Assembly: GCA_015039365.1 (NCBI GenBank)
Contig: WION01000420.1
Span: 1-45,920, forward strand
Direction: 5' to 3'
DNA from: Amanita rubescens
Lineage: Eukaryota > Basidiomycota > Agaricomycetes > Agaricales > Amanitaceae
DNA: 45,920 bases
Position 1 is the stretch's first letter; each line of letters starts with the position of its first letter. The notes beneath the pieces are model-generated. The model worked only from the letters and a program-made list of their open reading frames with translations. It did no database searches and had not been told where the DNA came from. Positions 22,529 to 32,624 of the stretch are shown piece after piece. A program made the position numbers and the translations under genes.

Positions 22529-23155
22529 ATGTCACAGAACAATAGCGGCGTCCAAGTAGGCAACCAGCTCCAAATCTCTCCTTCTGGTTCAAAGCCAAAA
22601 GAGCGCCGAGGTCTATCGAACTTGGAACTCGTTGAACTGGGCTTGCACTTGAGCGACGAAGACATCCTTCGGGACGAAATTTGGATCTGTTGGAAATCCC
22701 GGATATTGAACCTGCTTGACATAGCCGATCTAAGTGGCTACCCCCTGGGCCAGATTCCGCAGCCCGACAAGGATCGCGAGCCTGACGAATACGAGATTTG
22801 GGATGCACGCGATCAAGAAGCGTTCTACATTCTTTTTCGCAACATTAGCCATCGGCAGTTACTACAGACACCGGTCAGCTACACCCAGGACATGACGTCG
22901 GCGGAATTATGGAACAGTCTACGACAGATTAATGAAAACCATTCTTGGTTGGCGGTGGGGTTGAAGATGCGAAAATTTTACAGTGCACGAGCCGGAGAAG
23001 GTTCCGACATAAAGTCCTATTGTTCCAAGCTTCTCCAGAACCTGGTGTTTGACATCTTCACAGGACATACGGCTATAACTGAATATGGTGTTTCCGTCAA
23101 TGCTGTTGTCATTCTGAGAACTTCGAACTCACCGACTATGAACATCAGCGCTTAG
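22529..23155 (+). pseudogene. gag-like gene, left copy, 3' truncated
   Basis: It starts MSQNNSGVQ and then matches the gag-like gene at 27546 (LVELGLHLSDEDILRDE, ILNLLDIADL, WNSLRQINENHSWLAVGLKMRKFY) up to RAGEGSDI. There it jumps to a short stretch that resembles about 28,682-28,700 of the right copy (AAGCTTCTCCAGAAC), then runs across the duplication boundary into antisense MetRS sequence and stops. The zinc knuckles are lost. Confidence 0.8.
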
Positions 23156-23430
23156 AGTGCTTCCGATAATATTTCCTTGTATTCATTAGCTAGATCATTC
23201 TCAGAAATCAGACTACTCAGCAAGATGTGGAACATTGTTGCAATAAGGCAGGGCGGATGTGATCAGAATATTCTTTTCCCTTTCTATGGGAACACTGGAA
23301 AGTGATGTCGAACGCAATCAGCAATGACCAATGTTGCAAAAGAAGAGTGAAGCTATTCACACGCCCGGTTCACCTTCTGTCCTTAGAATGCCCTCCGCCT
23401 CTCTTATCTTTGTTGAAGAATCTATTGTCG
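23051..23430 (-). pseudogene. Start-less duplicate of the MetRS 5' exons
   Basis: This is the left edge of the right duplicate. It matches 18746-19140, including the first introns and the exon with the [16 protein letters not shown] block. The region equivalent to the start (ATGACACAG) is deleted, and no downstream MetRS exons follow. It cannot encode the enzyme. Confidence 0.85.
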
Positions 23431-23604
23431 ATCGCAATGACCTTCGTAGAGTATAATACAAGGGGCGATGAATATGGATCTTGGGTGGAATGCCTAGATC
23501 TAAACGGTATATGTGGTCGAGTGACTTGAATCTCGATAGCAAATCTTAGAAGGTACAAACAATACACAACAACGCGGCTACTCCGGTCCAGCGTATCTGC
23601 ATGG

Positions 23605-26139
23605 TTGAGCGCGATTAGCCATGACATTAACCAGGTTGGTGAAGTGAGCTCACCGTTATTTCGTATTTGGTATGGAATTGATTGCGTGCAATTAGATGGC
23701 TACGTTCGCGACTCTCAGCAAACGTCTAATTCGCAGTCAGAGTTCACTGTCACTGCTGTGTCCATTGGTTTGGCAATTGGATGTCTCGTCTGCTTTACCA
23801 ATCTTAGCCTTGGACTGCAGTCAGGATGGATATCAATGTACGTGCTTTTGCTTGATACTACTACTGATCCATCATCAACTGAACGCTCTGAAAGGATGTC
23901 CATCCAATCGGCACTTATTGGCTACTTAATATCCCGCATGCTTCCGAAGCCCCTCACGCCGCAAGAAATCATCGTAGTACAGACGACCGCTGTCGCTACT
24001 GGTACTATGCCTCTTGCGGCAGGATTTGTCGGAATTCTCCCAGCATTACGACTACTTGACGAAGAGCGTGACGGGACGCCACCACTAAACCTTACGTGGT
24101 TATCTACCATTGCTTGGTCTTTTGCTGTAGCATATTTTGGGTAAGCTTTCGGGTCGAAGGATCCTGAATATTTCTAATTCATAATATTTTCAGTGTTTTT
24201 CTCTCACCACCATTGCGAAAGCAAGTTGTGCGTCATCCCCCCAAGATTTTGTTCAAGAAGCTTCATTTTTCTGTAGATCATCGAGGAACAACTTCCTTTC
24301 CCATCGGGCACTGCCACTGCCCAGCTTATATCTGTGCTACACCAGTTACCTTCACCGGATGAATCGGTCAGGCAACGCCGAGGATACCGACCATTAGACT
24401 TAGAAGATGAAATAGAACCAGTCGCCCCTTCCTATTCGGATGTTCTAGAAGACGATCTCGAAGACGATGCAGCTGAGCGAGAGACTGTTCAGAAAGAGGG
24501 TTGGCACGACCTCAGATGGAGTTTTGCTGTTTCTGGCTTTGTTTCTGTAAGTCGTATTGCTACGACATTGCGCTATGTGGTGCTCACTATGAAATAAGCT
24601 AGCTTCGTATTTCTTCCCTGCTCTCTTTGCCATTCCATTGTTTGGGACCTACTTGGCCAACGAATGGCTGTGGTATTTTTCTCCTAGTCTTTCATATGTC
24701 GGACAAGGTTAGTCGTTAGTTTATCGCCAGTCTTTAATACGAACGTCTGTCAGGAATTATAATAGGATTCCCAACTACTTTCAGCATGAACCTGGTAAGT
24801 AAACTGTCCATCCATGTGTAATCGAAACAATATCGAATTAGGGCATGCTCGCCGGTTGGGGAATCTTGTCACCTTTAGCCAAGTTCTCTGGTTGGGCACC
24901 AGGCCCCGTTGGCGATATGGCTAATGGCGCACGCGGCTGGATCCTATGGGTATCATTGGGGATCATGTGTACAGACAGCTTGATTTCCCTCCTACCCATC
25001 ATCTTTGAGTACGCAAGAGATTTGGTGAATCGAGGAAGGCATCACGAAGAGCCTGATACAAAGGAAAACCGTGAAACGGAGACGCCAGATCGATTGGTCC
25101 CTGTCTCGTGGGTTATATCGGGGCTTCTGGCAAGCATCATTGTCGGCACTATCCTTGTCTGGCTCGTATTCGGTAAAGAGCATATCAGTCCTTGGGCCAT
25201 CAACCTTGGGTTTGTGCTTGGTGGGCTGCTAAGTGTCATTGGGTTAGCCTCTTTACTTATGATGATGCAATCATTCATCCACATTCTGACAGAGTCCGCG
25301 CTCTCGGAGAAACAGATCTAAATCCTGTTTCTGGTTTGGGCAAGGTTTCACAGCTGTTTTTTGCGTGGATTCAGCCGGGAAATATAGTTGCTAATATAAT
25401 TGCTGGAGGCATTGCAGAGGCTGGTGCCCAACAGTGAGTATCTTGATGAATGGTGAACGACAAATTTTACGTGTGGCGTTCAGAGCAGGCGATTTGATGC
25501 AAGACCTCAAGACTGGGCATCTTTGCCATGCGTCACCCAGAGCCCAATTCTTTGGTCAAATAATTGGATCGACGGTATCGATTCTAGTTACAACAACGGC
25601 ATACATGTTGTACAATCGTGCATACGTCATACCAGGACCATCGTTTCCAGCACCAACTGCCTATATGTGGCTTAGTCTCGCAAGATTACTACGTATGTCC
25701 AGTATCACTATCTATCTCGTGTTTCTTCGCTTGAGCTAGCTTTCTAGGTGATGGGCAGCTGCCCGAGAACAGCGGATCATTCATGCTCTCCTTCTCTCTA
25801 ATTTTTGGAGCTATATCGGCAGTGAAAACCTATGCTTCATCCCGGCAATTAAGATATGCGAAATGGATTCCATCCGGTGTCGCGTTTGCGATTGGGTTCC
25901 TAAACACCCCGTCTTTCTCTATGGCACGATTGATCGGGGGCATTCTAGAATATGTATATCGCACGCGGTATACCAAGGGCGGAAATGATATTCGACTTGT
26001 GGTAATCGCAAGTGGGTTTGTTCTAGGGGAGGGCGTGATTAGCATTGTTTCGCTTATTTTACGGACACTCGGAGTTGGTGTGCTTAGCTGTTGGGGGTGT
26101 GGCCACGGGCAATGCGGAGGGTGTCCTGTAGCTGCCTGA
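23605..26139 (+). CDS. Oligopeptide transporter (OPT superfamily), intact copy
   Basis: OPT proteins are proton-coupled plasma-membrane or vacuolar importers of small peptides or metal chelates. Membrane segments are seen in order: TVTAVSIGLAIGCLVCFTNLSLGLQSGW, then (intron) MSIQSALIGYLISRMLPKPLTPQE, VVQTTAVATGTMPLAAGFVGILPALRL, an acidic loop (PLDLEDEIEP...EDDAAERE), FFPALFAIPLFGTYLANEWLWYFSPSLSYVGQG, GMLAGWGILSPLAKFSGWAPGPVGD, ALGETDLNPVSGLGKVSQLFFAWIQPGN, AQFFGQIIGS, YVIPGPSFPAPTAYMW and LGEGVISIVSLILR. The C-terminus is Cys/Gly-rich. About nine introns are used. The 5' exon is unresolved: the frame is open from 23605 but with no ATG in frame, and an ATG at 23437 may supply the true start through an intron ending near 23,717. 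Confidence 0.85.
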
Positions 26140-26268
26140 TGTCTTTTTTATCAAAACACGTCGCTTCCACGTCACCCTACCTCATGCCATATTTGTTTCA
26201 TCCGTTTACCATAAATTCGTGGAGTCACAGCTTTTCGGGCTCCTACCTTTCACCGTACAACGAGAACC

Positions 26269-27337
26269 ATGCTCTGGGACAGTCACAGTCGCGTCCAGCT
26301 TTCCAAGATCACGGCTTTAACGTTTGATAAACATTCTCAAGCGGTTGGCAGAAGAACAAAAGTCCCACAGCTCGTATGCAAGGGAAAACCATGCGATTTG
26401 TACCAACCAGAAGCCGTCCACTGCCGTAGACTATCGGGGGGCTCCGGCACGGACATTGATTGGAAAGTGAGCATAGCCGTTCTTCTGACCTTCAAGTTCT
26501 AACCTGCCGCATTTCAGTGCGAAGCGGACCTTCCTGACGCTTTGCGATTTGGAAAAGTTGAAGTCAGTTGTGAAGGATGGTCAGGTCCTGGTGACCCCTT
26601 TGTGGTAAAAGGTGCGTCCTTGTGCGGTTCAACCGATACAGGGGCTCATAATCCGCAGGGTCATGTTCGCTCGAGTACAGGCTAGTTGAAGTACCTGGCG
26701 CTTTGCGGGGTTCCAGGTCAAAGGCAGGCTGGACGTGTACGTATACATCATATATGTTAACATCCCTAAGCGCTAATAGCTTCTCTTCGACTGTACAGCG
26801 GAAGACCTGCTCTCGACACTTTTCACCATCATATGGATTGCGGTCGTGTTCTACATTGCTTATACCTTCATCCTCAATTTCTTCACTACCAGAAATAACT
26901 CTAGGCAACCAGGGTCTCAATATTCGAGCAGACCTAGTAGACCCGGCGGTGGAGGCGGTGGTAGTGGCGGCGACACGTACCGAGGGAACTTCCCTGGTGG
27001 TTATGACGAGCCCCCTCCACCATACACGGACGATCGTCAGAAGAGGAATGAATCAGCCGAAGGCTGGAGGCCAGGTTTCTGGAGCGGTGCTGCGCTGGGG
27101 GGCCTTGCGACTCACCTATTTAATCGTAACTCATCGCAGCCTCAGGCACAACCCGATAGAGCTGCACCTTATGATTGGGAACGGGAAAGGTCTTTCCAGA
27201 TTCCTTTCGTCTCTCGTCCATTGCGGCGAGCGGCACCATCCCAGCCTGCGCGGAATGACGATGACAGAGGGGAAGGCTCGTCGAATCTTGGCTCTATGAG
27301 GAGAAGCACAGGATATGGTGGCACTAATGTACGTTGA
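26269..27337 (+). CDS. SARAF-like regulator of store-operated calcium entry
   Basis: SARAF is an ER-membrane protein that turns off store-operated calcium entry in animals; fungal homologues are known but little studied. The first exon (26269-26466) reads VQLSKITALTFDKHSQAVGRRTKVPQLVCKGKPC (seen in pieces) and DIDWK. The next reads CEADLPDALRFGKVEVSCEGWSGPGDPFVVKG, then GSCSLEYRLVEVPG. One membrane helix follows (TIIWIAVVFYIAYTFIL), then a Gly/Pro-rich cytosolic tail (DEPPPPYTDD, GWRPGFWSGAALGGLATHLF) and the family C-terminus RRSTGYGGTNVR. The domain order and FWSG...GYGGT tail match SARAF. No clear signal peptide precedes the ATG, so an upstream exon may be missing. It lies 130 bp after OPT on the same strand. 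Confidence 0.88.
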
Positions 27338-27545
27338 AATGTCTGTTTGGTTTACCGTTTTTTTTTTTGCTTCTGGAATCTGTATTTCATCCGAGATAAG
27401 ATTACGCTGGTGTGAAGTAAGACTATCATATTAGTGTGGTGCAACTAAGACATCCTCTATCATTCTGCTCTTCCACGTATGAATCCGCTCTGCTAGCTCA
27501 GCTCATTCTCTGACTGTAGTATTCCTGACAGATTGTGAGCTCGTA

Positions 27546-29533
27546 ATGTCGCACCAAGTCTCTCCTTCTGTTGGTGGGCCTCCGCTTTATTCAAAGCCGA
27601 GACGAGCGAGTTCAAAGCCGAAAGAGCGCCGAGGTCTATCGAACTCGGAACTCGTTGAACTGGGCTTGCACTTGAGCGACGAAGACATCCTTCGGGACGA
27701 AAATTGGATCTGTTGGAAATCCCGGATATTGAACCTGCTTGACATAGCCGATCTAAGAGGCTACCCCCTGGGCCAGATTCCGCAGCCCGACAAGGATCGC
27801 GAGCCTGACGAATACGAGATTTGGGATGAACGCGATCAGGAAGCGTTCTACATTCTTTTTCGCAACATTAGCCATCAACAGTTACTACATATACCGGCGG
27901 TCAGCTACACCCAGGACATGACGTCGGCGGAATTATGGAACAGTCTACGACAGATTAATGAAAACCATTCTTGGTTGGCGGTGGGGTTGAAGATGCGAAA
28001 ATTTTACAGTGCACGAGCCGGAGAAGGCTCCGACATAGAAAAACATCTATCCGACTTGCAGAAACTCCGCCTCGAATTGGCCGATGCAAATCATCATATT
28101 AAGGATGATCTCTTCAACTGCATCGTCGTCACAAGTTTACCTCCGTCGTGGGATGACTATACGGCGCATATTAGGGGTTTGCTATCTTTTCAAGGCGAGA
28201 CGGGCATCAGTACACCGAGATTAGTCAGAATGCTGGTGTACAAGTATCGACATGGTCTCAAACCTAGTAGCACCAAGAAGCGCAAACGGGAAGGCGAGGC
28301 CTGTGGGATCTGCCGAAAAGACAATCACATCGCTGACGAGTGCCGTTGGAAGAGCGCAGGTTATTGCACTCACTGCGAACGAGGCGGTCATTGGACCAGA
28401 AAATGCTGGTCGAAAGGAAGGTCAGGTTGAGAAGGTGGATTTATTAGTCAGCCTCTTTTTGTACAGTACGACCATGGAGCTGGATGCAGGAGACATCGTG
28501 GTATTATTGCCGCCCTAAAATATCAAAATTGATTGACCGTCTTTAGGTCAGGCGAAAGAGAAAGAGGCATTTGATTAGCAGCGCATATAACTGTTGTTTG
28601 CTATGCAAAAACCCAGAAGAGGCCACTTTAACAACTGATGTTCAATTTTCTGCTACATCCGTTGCATATACCGACACCACCGAAGTCCAAGCTTCTCCAG
28701 AACTTGCGTCGGACGTTTTACAAGATTTGGCATCGCAAGTCTATGCTGCTAGTGGACCTCTTCCCGCAATTCTGGACGAAACGACTGTTACGTCCAACTC
28801 GGACGATGTCGAAAACTTGGTGACTGTCGATACTTTCCTCAAGCGGCGTGTACGTGCTACCAGGAAGTATAAAGCGCGATTCAACAAGCTCACTAACGTG
28901 GAGGAAGACGAAGACGAAGTGGAATGCTTGCATTTACGCACTAGACGAATTCAAAGAACCATCGCTTCTACCCCAGCTCCGGGAACTTCTGATTCTAACG
29001 CTGATGAGGCTCTCCGTTCGATTCACAAAGATCGCCACCGCAAGTTTCGCAGACCAAAGCGAAATCGTCTGGCAGAAAAGCTTCTGACCGCAGTAATGAT
29101 GACGAGTGGCGAACCCAATGAAGAACTGTTACAGTCCGGAGCTGACGACGAAAACCCGAGAATTCCTTTATCGATGGTTGCTGTACCGCGACCCTCGACC
29201 ATATCAAAGCCGAGAAAGTGGTGCTTGGTTGATCCCAGAAAAGTGGCGACACCTTTTCGCGCCTCTGTATTTCGAACGACAGGAGAAGGGAGGGCGTTGG
29301 CAGAAACTCCAATGTCATATGAACGTTTCGCGCATCAGAGATTTGAAGTGGCTCGCGAAACGAATAACGACGGGGTGGTAGAGTGCTGGAGAGGGGAGCC
29401 AAGTTCTCCGTGCGAAAGGCGCCGCACAGCGAAAAGATCTGAATCGGACGCGATCAGTACCATCTATCAGCCTCCTCTATCGAAGAAACGCACGAAAAAA
29501 CCGCGGTACATCCCAATTTGTTCCGGAGGCTGA
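27546..29533 (+). CDS. gag-like (Copia-type UBN2) protein with two CCHC zinc knuckles
   Basis: ATG 27546 opens a 294-residue frame with a Copia gag-type capsid fold region (ELWNSLRQINENHSWLAVGLKMRKFYSARAGEG, SLPPSWDDYTAHI). Two perfect C-x2-C-x4-H-x4-C knuckles follow, CGICRKDNHIADEC and CTHCERGGHWTRKC. A GT donor at 28421 and an AG acceptor ending at 28578 join it in phase to a second exon running to 29533, giving about 609 residues. The second part (EVQASPELASDVLQDL, DEDEVECLHLRTRR, basic C-terminus) is unknown. No protease, integrase, reverse transcriptase or LTR is seen nearby. Either this is a gag-only relic or a domesticated gene. Without the intron it would stop at 28430. Confidence 0.7.
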
Positions 29534-29758
29534 CTGATCCTTATAGTTGGCAGGGGGAAGTCAAACACGAATGCTCAGACTTTGAGCTCGTCACAACGCG
29601 CCCCTGCCGCATCTGACTGTGGACGAAAGCCTCTGGATATGGTTCCCGTACTAATCAAGTCACGTACAAGCGATTGAAGTGAAAATCAGCTTGCTCCAGT
29701 AAATGCGCATATAATACTAATAGAAGACAAATCTCATCGATTGTGACAACAATAACTG

Positions 29759-30496
29759 TCATGATACACCTGCACCGAGTGGACTGGGTATCTCGTTTCC
29801 TTCTCTATCGCAGCACGGCACAGTTCCCCCTGGCACCATCATCTCGACACTTTCTGGTGTTCTCCATTTGTCAGAAAACTGGTTCCCAATATGCCAAAAG
29901 TCTGGAATTGGAAGTGGGGGAAGTTCAGGAATCCTTTTTGCATCATTGAGAAGCTGCTCGTACGATAGTTAAATAGTCTTTTTAAATTTAATAGAGAATG
30001 AAATTTCGCGTACTTTGAGAGCTTCAAATACCCAAGTTGTACACCGCCATTCTGGACGGTCCTCCGCGTACTTTGGAATATCCACGTTTCTTACAATCTC
30101 TTCGACCGTCTGGTCTTCTCCGAGAGATTCTCTGGGCTCTATCACCCCGACCAACATCAAAGCGACGAGTCTCATCCTTAACGGCGTGTCTCCAACCGTC
30201 GCATCGTCTTTCTCGACCCGAAGCTCCCATGAAATGCGTCCTTTGCCTCTTTCATCGGCGACGGGTACGTTCACTACATGATATTTTGACGCGGTTTTGC
30301 TCTCGAATTCCGGTGCTGCGGACTTGGAGAGAACGTATCTGAGGCGGCGCGACACGCGTGCGACCGTGGTGCTAGGGCTTGGATCAGGCAGGACGATTAG
30401 GGCGGTATGGTACCTCCCCGGACTGGTTGGCCTGGGCGTCCGTGCATAGTATGCAATGTACAGATTGCGTCGATTGGCAGTGCTTTGGTTTCGCAT
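29759..30496 (-). CDS. Small fungal protein of the DUF6914 type
   Basis: Two exons (30496-30014 and 29956-29759) join in phase 0 over a 57-nt GTACGC...GAG/CAG-bounded intron, giving about 226 residues. The blocks NLYIAYYAR, GRYHTALIVLP, SKYHVVNVP, ISWELRVE, MRLVALMLVGVIEP and WRCTTWVFEAL are the pattern of a large Agaricomycete family (DUF6914) whose members read RYHxAL...H..N...WELR...R..L...V.NV....WRCxxWV. The C-terminal exon reads LPPLPIPDFWHIG. Function is unknown, and no signal peptide or membrane segment is seen. The acceptor reads CGAG, which is acceptable but weak. Confidence 0.65.
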
Positions 30497-31150
30497 GCTG
30501 TTGTTCTCAAGGTTCTAGTCTTGTGTAATGACACTTACTCAACTTACCAATCATATTGTTACTGAGATGGGAACGCGGGAACGTCGACTCTGGACATCAA
30601 CCTCAACTTCTGCAGAATCTGCAACACACATGTAAGTACACGTAAAGTTTATCATAGGGCTTGGTCTATAACAATGAGGCCTTGCCAAGCGCCTTATTTG
30701 TATACTGCAATCGTCAACGATTTTAAAAATTCTCCTCGTTCCAGTCTTGGACAACGCCTCTTCCACCTGCGGGCAGATGTAACTGCACCAGTTGCGGTAC
30801 TTCAAAACTTGGAGGACTTTATGCGATCGGAAGCAGATGATCAAAACTGTCCAGTAACGATTTTGCTAGCTCGTTCATGCGCACTGGTGTAGACGCCACT
30901 GCTATGATGGCTGTGTCGCCAATCCCCGCATCTCCGATTCCCTACTATGCCAGGCTTTCTAAACATGCTGAAAGGGACACAACGCGCAACATTACGAACG
31001 ATCCACCACCATGGAGCGCCGCACCTGAGCCTATGACGCTGAGCTCGCAGCTTTCGGAATGACGATGGTAACGTGGGGATGTGAAGCCATTCACCGACAA
31101 TAAGGACACCATTTCGGGCGTCTTTGATACAGGACTACAACTAGAACATC
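30497..31150. other. Intergenic, nothing recognised
   Basis: This is the upstream flank of the DUF6914-like gene. Overlapping short frames on both strands (30551-30844 minus, 30674-30892 plus) have no motif. Confidence 0.4.
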
Positions 31151-31154
31151 TCGC

Positions 31155-31682
31155 TACGTATATGACTAGCTAGATCACTCTGAAGACCACCATATCCGCA
31201 TCGCGTGGTATTGGCACGTTGGCATCGAAGGAAATGAACGAGACCATTTAGCCAAGACAAGACAAAGCGACATCGTCGTACGCCCGGGCGTCCTACGCGA
31301 GCACTTTATTAAAGCCGAAAAGGAATCTATGATCAAATGGTGGCGGGGCCGTGCCAAAATACCGTCATGCATAGGAAAAAACTGGCTCCCACTCCGTCGC
31401 AGAGGCAAATCTTTCAACCAACTCCTCTTTCTTTTGGATCCATCCGACGGTGATGTTGGCATGATGGCTCGTATCATGCGCACTCTGACTAACCATGCAC
31501 TAACAGGTGAATCTGACAACGTGTGGCAAGTAATTGCACCCCTTCTCTCCGAGAAAAAGAATGCTGACCTCCTCATCAGATCCCTGAAAGAAAACCCAAC
31601 GGCCGCCACATTTGAAGACCTTCCCGTGATCACCCTTTTGTGCCGCTTGTATCATCACCGCCTATGCTTATTTAACCTTTGA
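31155..31682 (+). mobile_element. Relic of a non-LTR retrotransposon RNase H domain and C-terminus
   Basis: One frame reads IAWYWHVGIEGNERDHLAKTRQ, the HxGIxGNExxDxLAK signature of the RNase H end of fungal I/Tad-type LINE polyproteins. It continues VRPGVLREHFIKAEKE, RTLTNHALTGE and LCRLYHHRLCLF to a stop at 31682. The frame is closed just upstream, and no reverse transcriptase is present. The A-rich run at about 31,790-31,799 could be the remnant of a 3' tail. Confidence 0.7.
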
Positions 31683-31993
31683 CTACGTACATCTCGCTCC
31701 TCGTGCGTCTTACCGCACGTATAAGCCTCTCGAGTCGACTACTTAGACATGCAAAGCCTACGATACTCTCAAACCTCGTTTTTGTTCAACAAAAAAAAAG
31801 ACTACCTGTTACGAAATAGTGCTTACTTCTCACGCCTGTTCAACATCAACAGTTCTCCTTAACACGTCATGTAAGTGAAAGCCCAATAACAGAAAGAGAG
31901 AGATTTTGCTCATTCCGTCCGTATAGGAGTACTCTTACATCACGGTCACAGCCGGTTGCAGTCAAGTCTCGCCAAAAACGTAAAATTGCAAGG

Positions 31994-32311
31994 ATGTCGC
32001 TTGGCTACGTCGTACCTTACAAGTCCCTTCTCGATTACACACAGAAGAAAAACCTAACAGCGCACCACAAAAGGCCTTTGGGAAATAGTGGTCTAATAAG
32101 CATGGCGATCTCGCATATTGAACGTGAAATAGGCGGCGGGCTATTCCTGCACTGGGTGAAGGATGGCTCCGATGATATCCCCCTCCTCGCCGTCGCCACT
32201 AACACAAAGCCTAGGTTGATGGCTATGGGAACACCTGAGCGAATCCAAGCGCTGAAATCTGCATTGGGCATGGAGGATGACCCCCAGTGGTTGAGCTGTC
32301 GTAATGGTTGA
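31994..32311 (+). CDS. Hypothetical 105-residue protein
   Basis: A single open frame from ATG 31994 (MSLGYVVPYKSLLDYTQKK) holds an ordered-looking region (LISMAISHIEREIGGGLFLHWVKDGSDDIPLLAVATNT) and ends with an ALKSALGMEDDPQWL block. No domain is recognised, and there is no signal peptide. A minus-strand frame overlaps it. Codon choice looks coding, but support is limited to the open frame. Confidence 0.4.
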   Translation: MSLGYVVPYKSLLDYTQKKNLTAHHKRPLGNSGLISMAISHIEREIGGGLFLHWVKDGSDDIPLLAVATNTKPRLMAMGTPERIQALKSALGMEDDPQWLSCRNG

Positions 32312-32397
32312 GTGGCAATGGCACATTGTAAATCAACGGCATTCCAAGTTCTTTCAGAGTAATTCATCGTAGTAGACGAGATGCTCGAGCGTGCATC

Positions 32398-32620
32398 ACA
32401 GCTCGCGTCGCGTAAACAGACTCAAACAGGCGCGATGTCATTCAACGGAACACCGCTCCAATGCAGGGCAGACGCTTCGACCGCAGCACGTTTCTCGTAT
32501 ATCAATCTATCCTAGGCCTCAGCGCGTCATCTGCCACTGCTAAAATTCCCCTGCCACTCCTCAGGCGACGATAACCAACCCCCCTCGTCCGCTAGGTGAT
32601 ACTGGGCAGGAAACACGATA
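32398..32620 (+). pseudogene. Relic of the SUN gene 5' end
   Basis: It matches 38,885-39,125. It carries the same 5' leader (CTCGCGTCGCG.AAACAGAC), start region ATGTCATTCAACGGAACACC, DRSTFL codons, a remnant of intron 1 (TCGTATATCAATCTATCCT) and the start of exon 2 (GCGTCATCTGCCAC). The end of exon 1 and most of intron 1 are deleted, and the frame is broken. No further SUN sequence follows. Confidence 0.85.
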
Positions 32621-32624
32621 TGCA

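Larger units (their letters stand above)
18746..23050. repeat. Left copy of a large direct tandem duplication
   Basis: This runs from the MetRS 5' exons through OPT, SARAF and the gag-like gene, and is matched base for base over long stretches by 23051 to about 28700. The left copy lacks blocks present in the right copy: about 750 bp of OPT, part of SARAF, and a gag-like segment. It carries one insertion, a MITE, that the right copy lacks. Confidence 0.9.
23051..28700. repeat. Right copy of the large direct tandem duplication
   Basis: It carries the MetRS 5' stub, intact OPT, intact SARAF and intact gag-like gene. The right edge is set near 28,700 because the left copy still holds a short match to 28,682-28,700 just before the boundary at 23,050. 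Confidence 0.8.

Noticed and set aside
22313..28700. LTRs flanking the gag-like gene, making a full retrotransposon
   Set aside because: The repeats around it belong to the large tandem duplication, and no pol domains or TG...CA ends were found.
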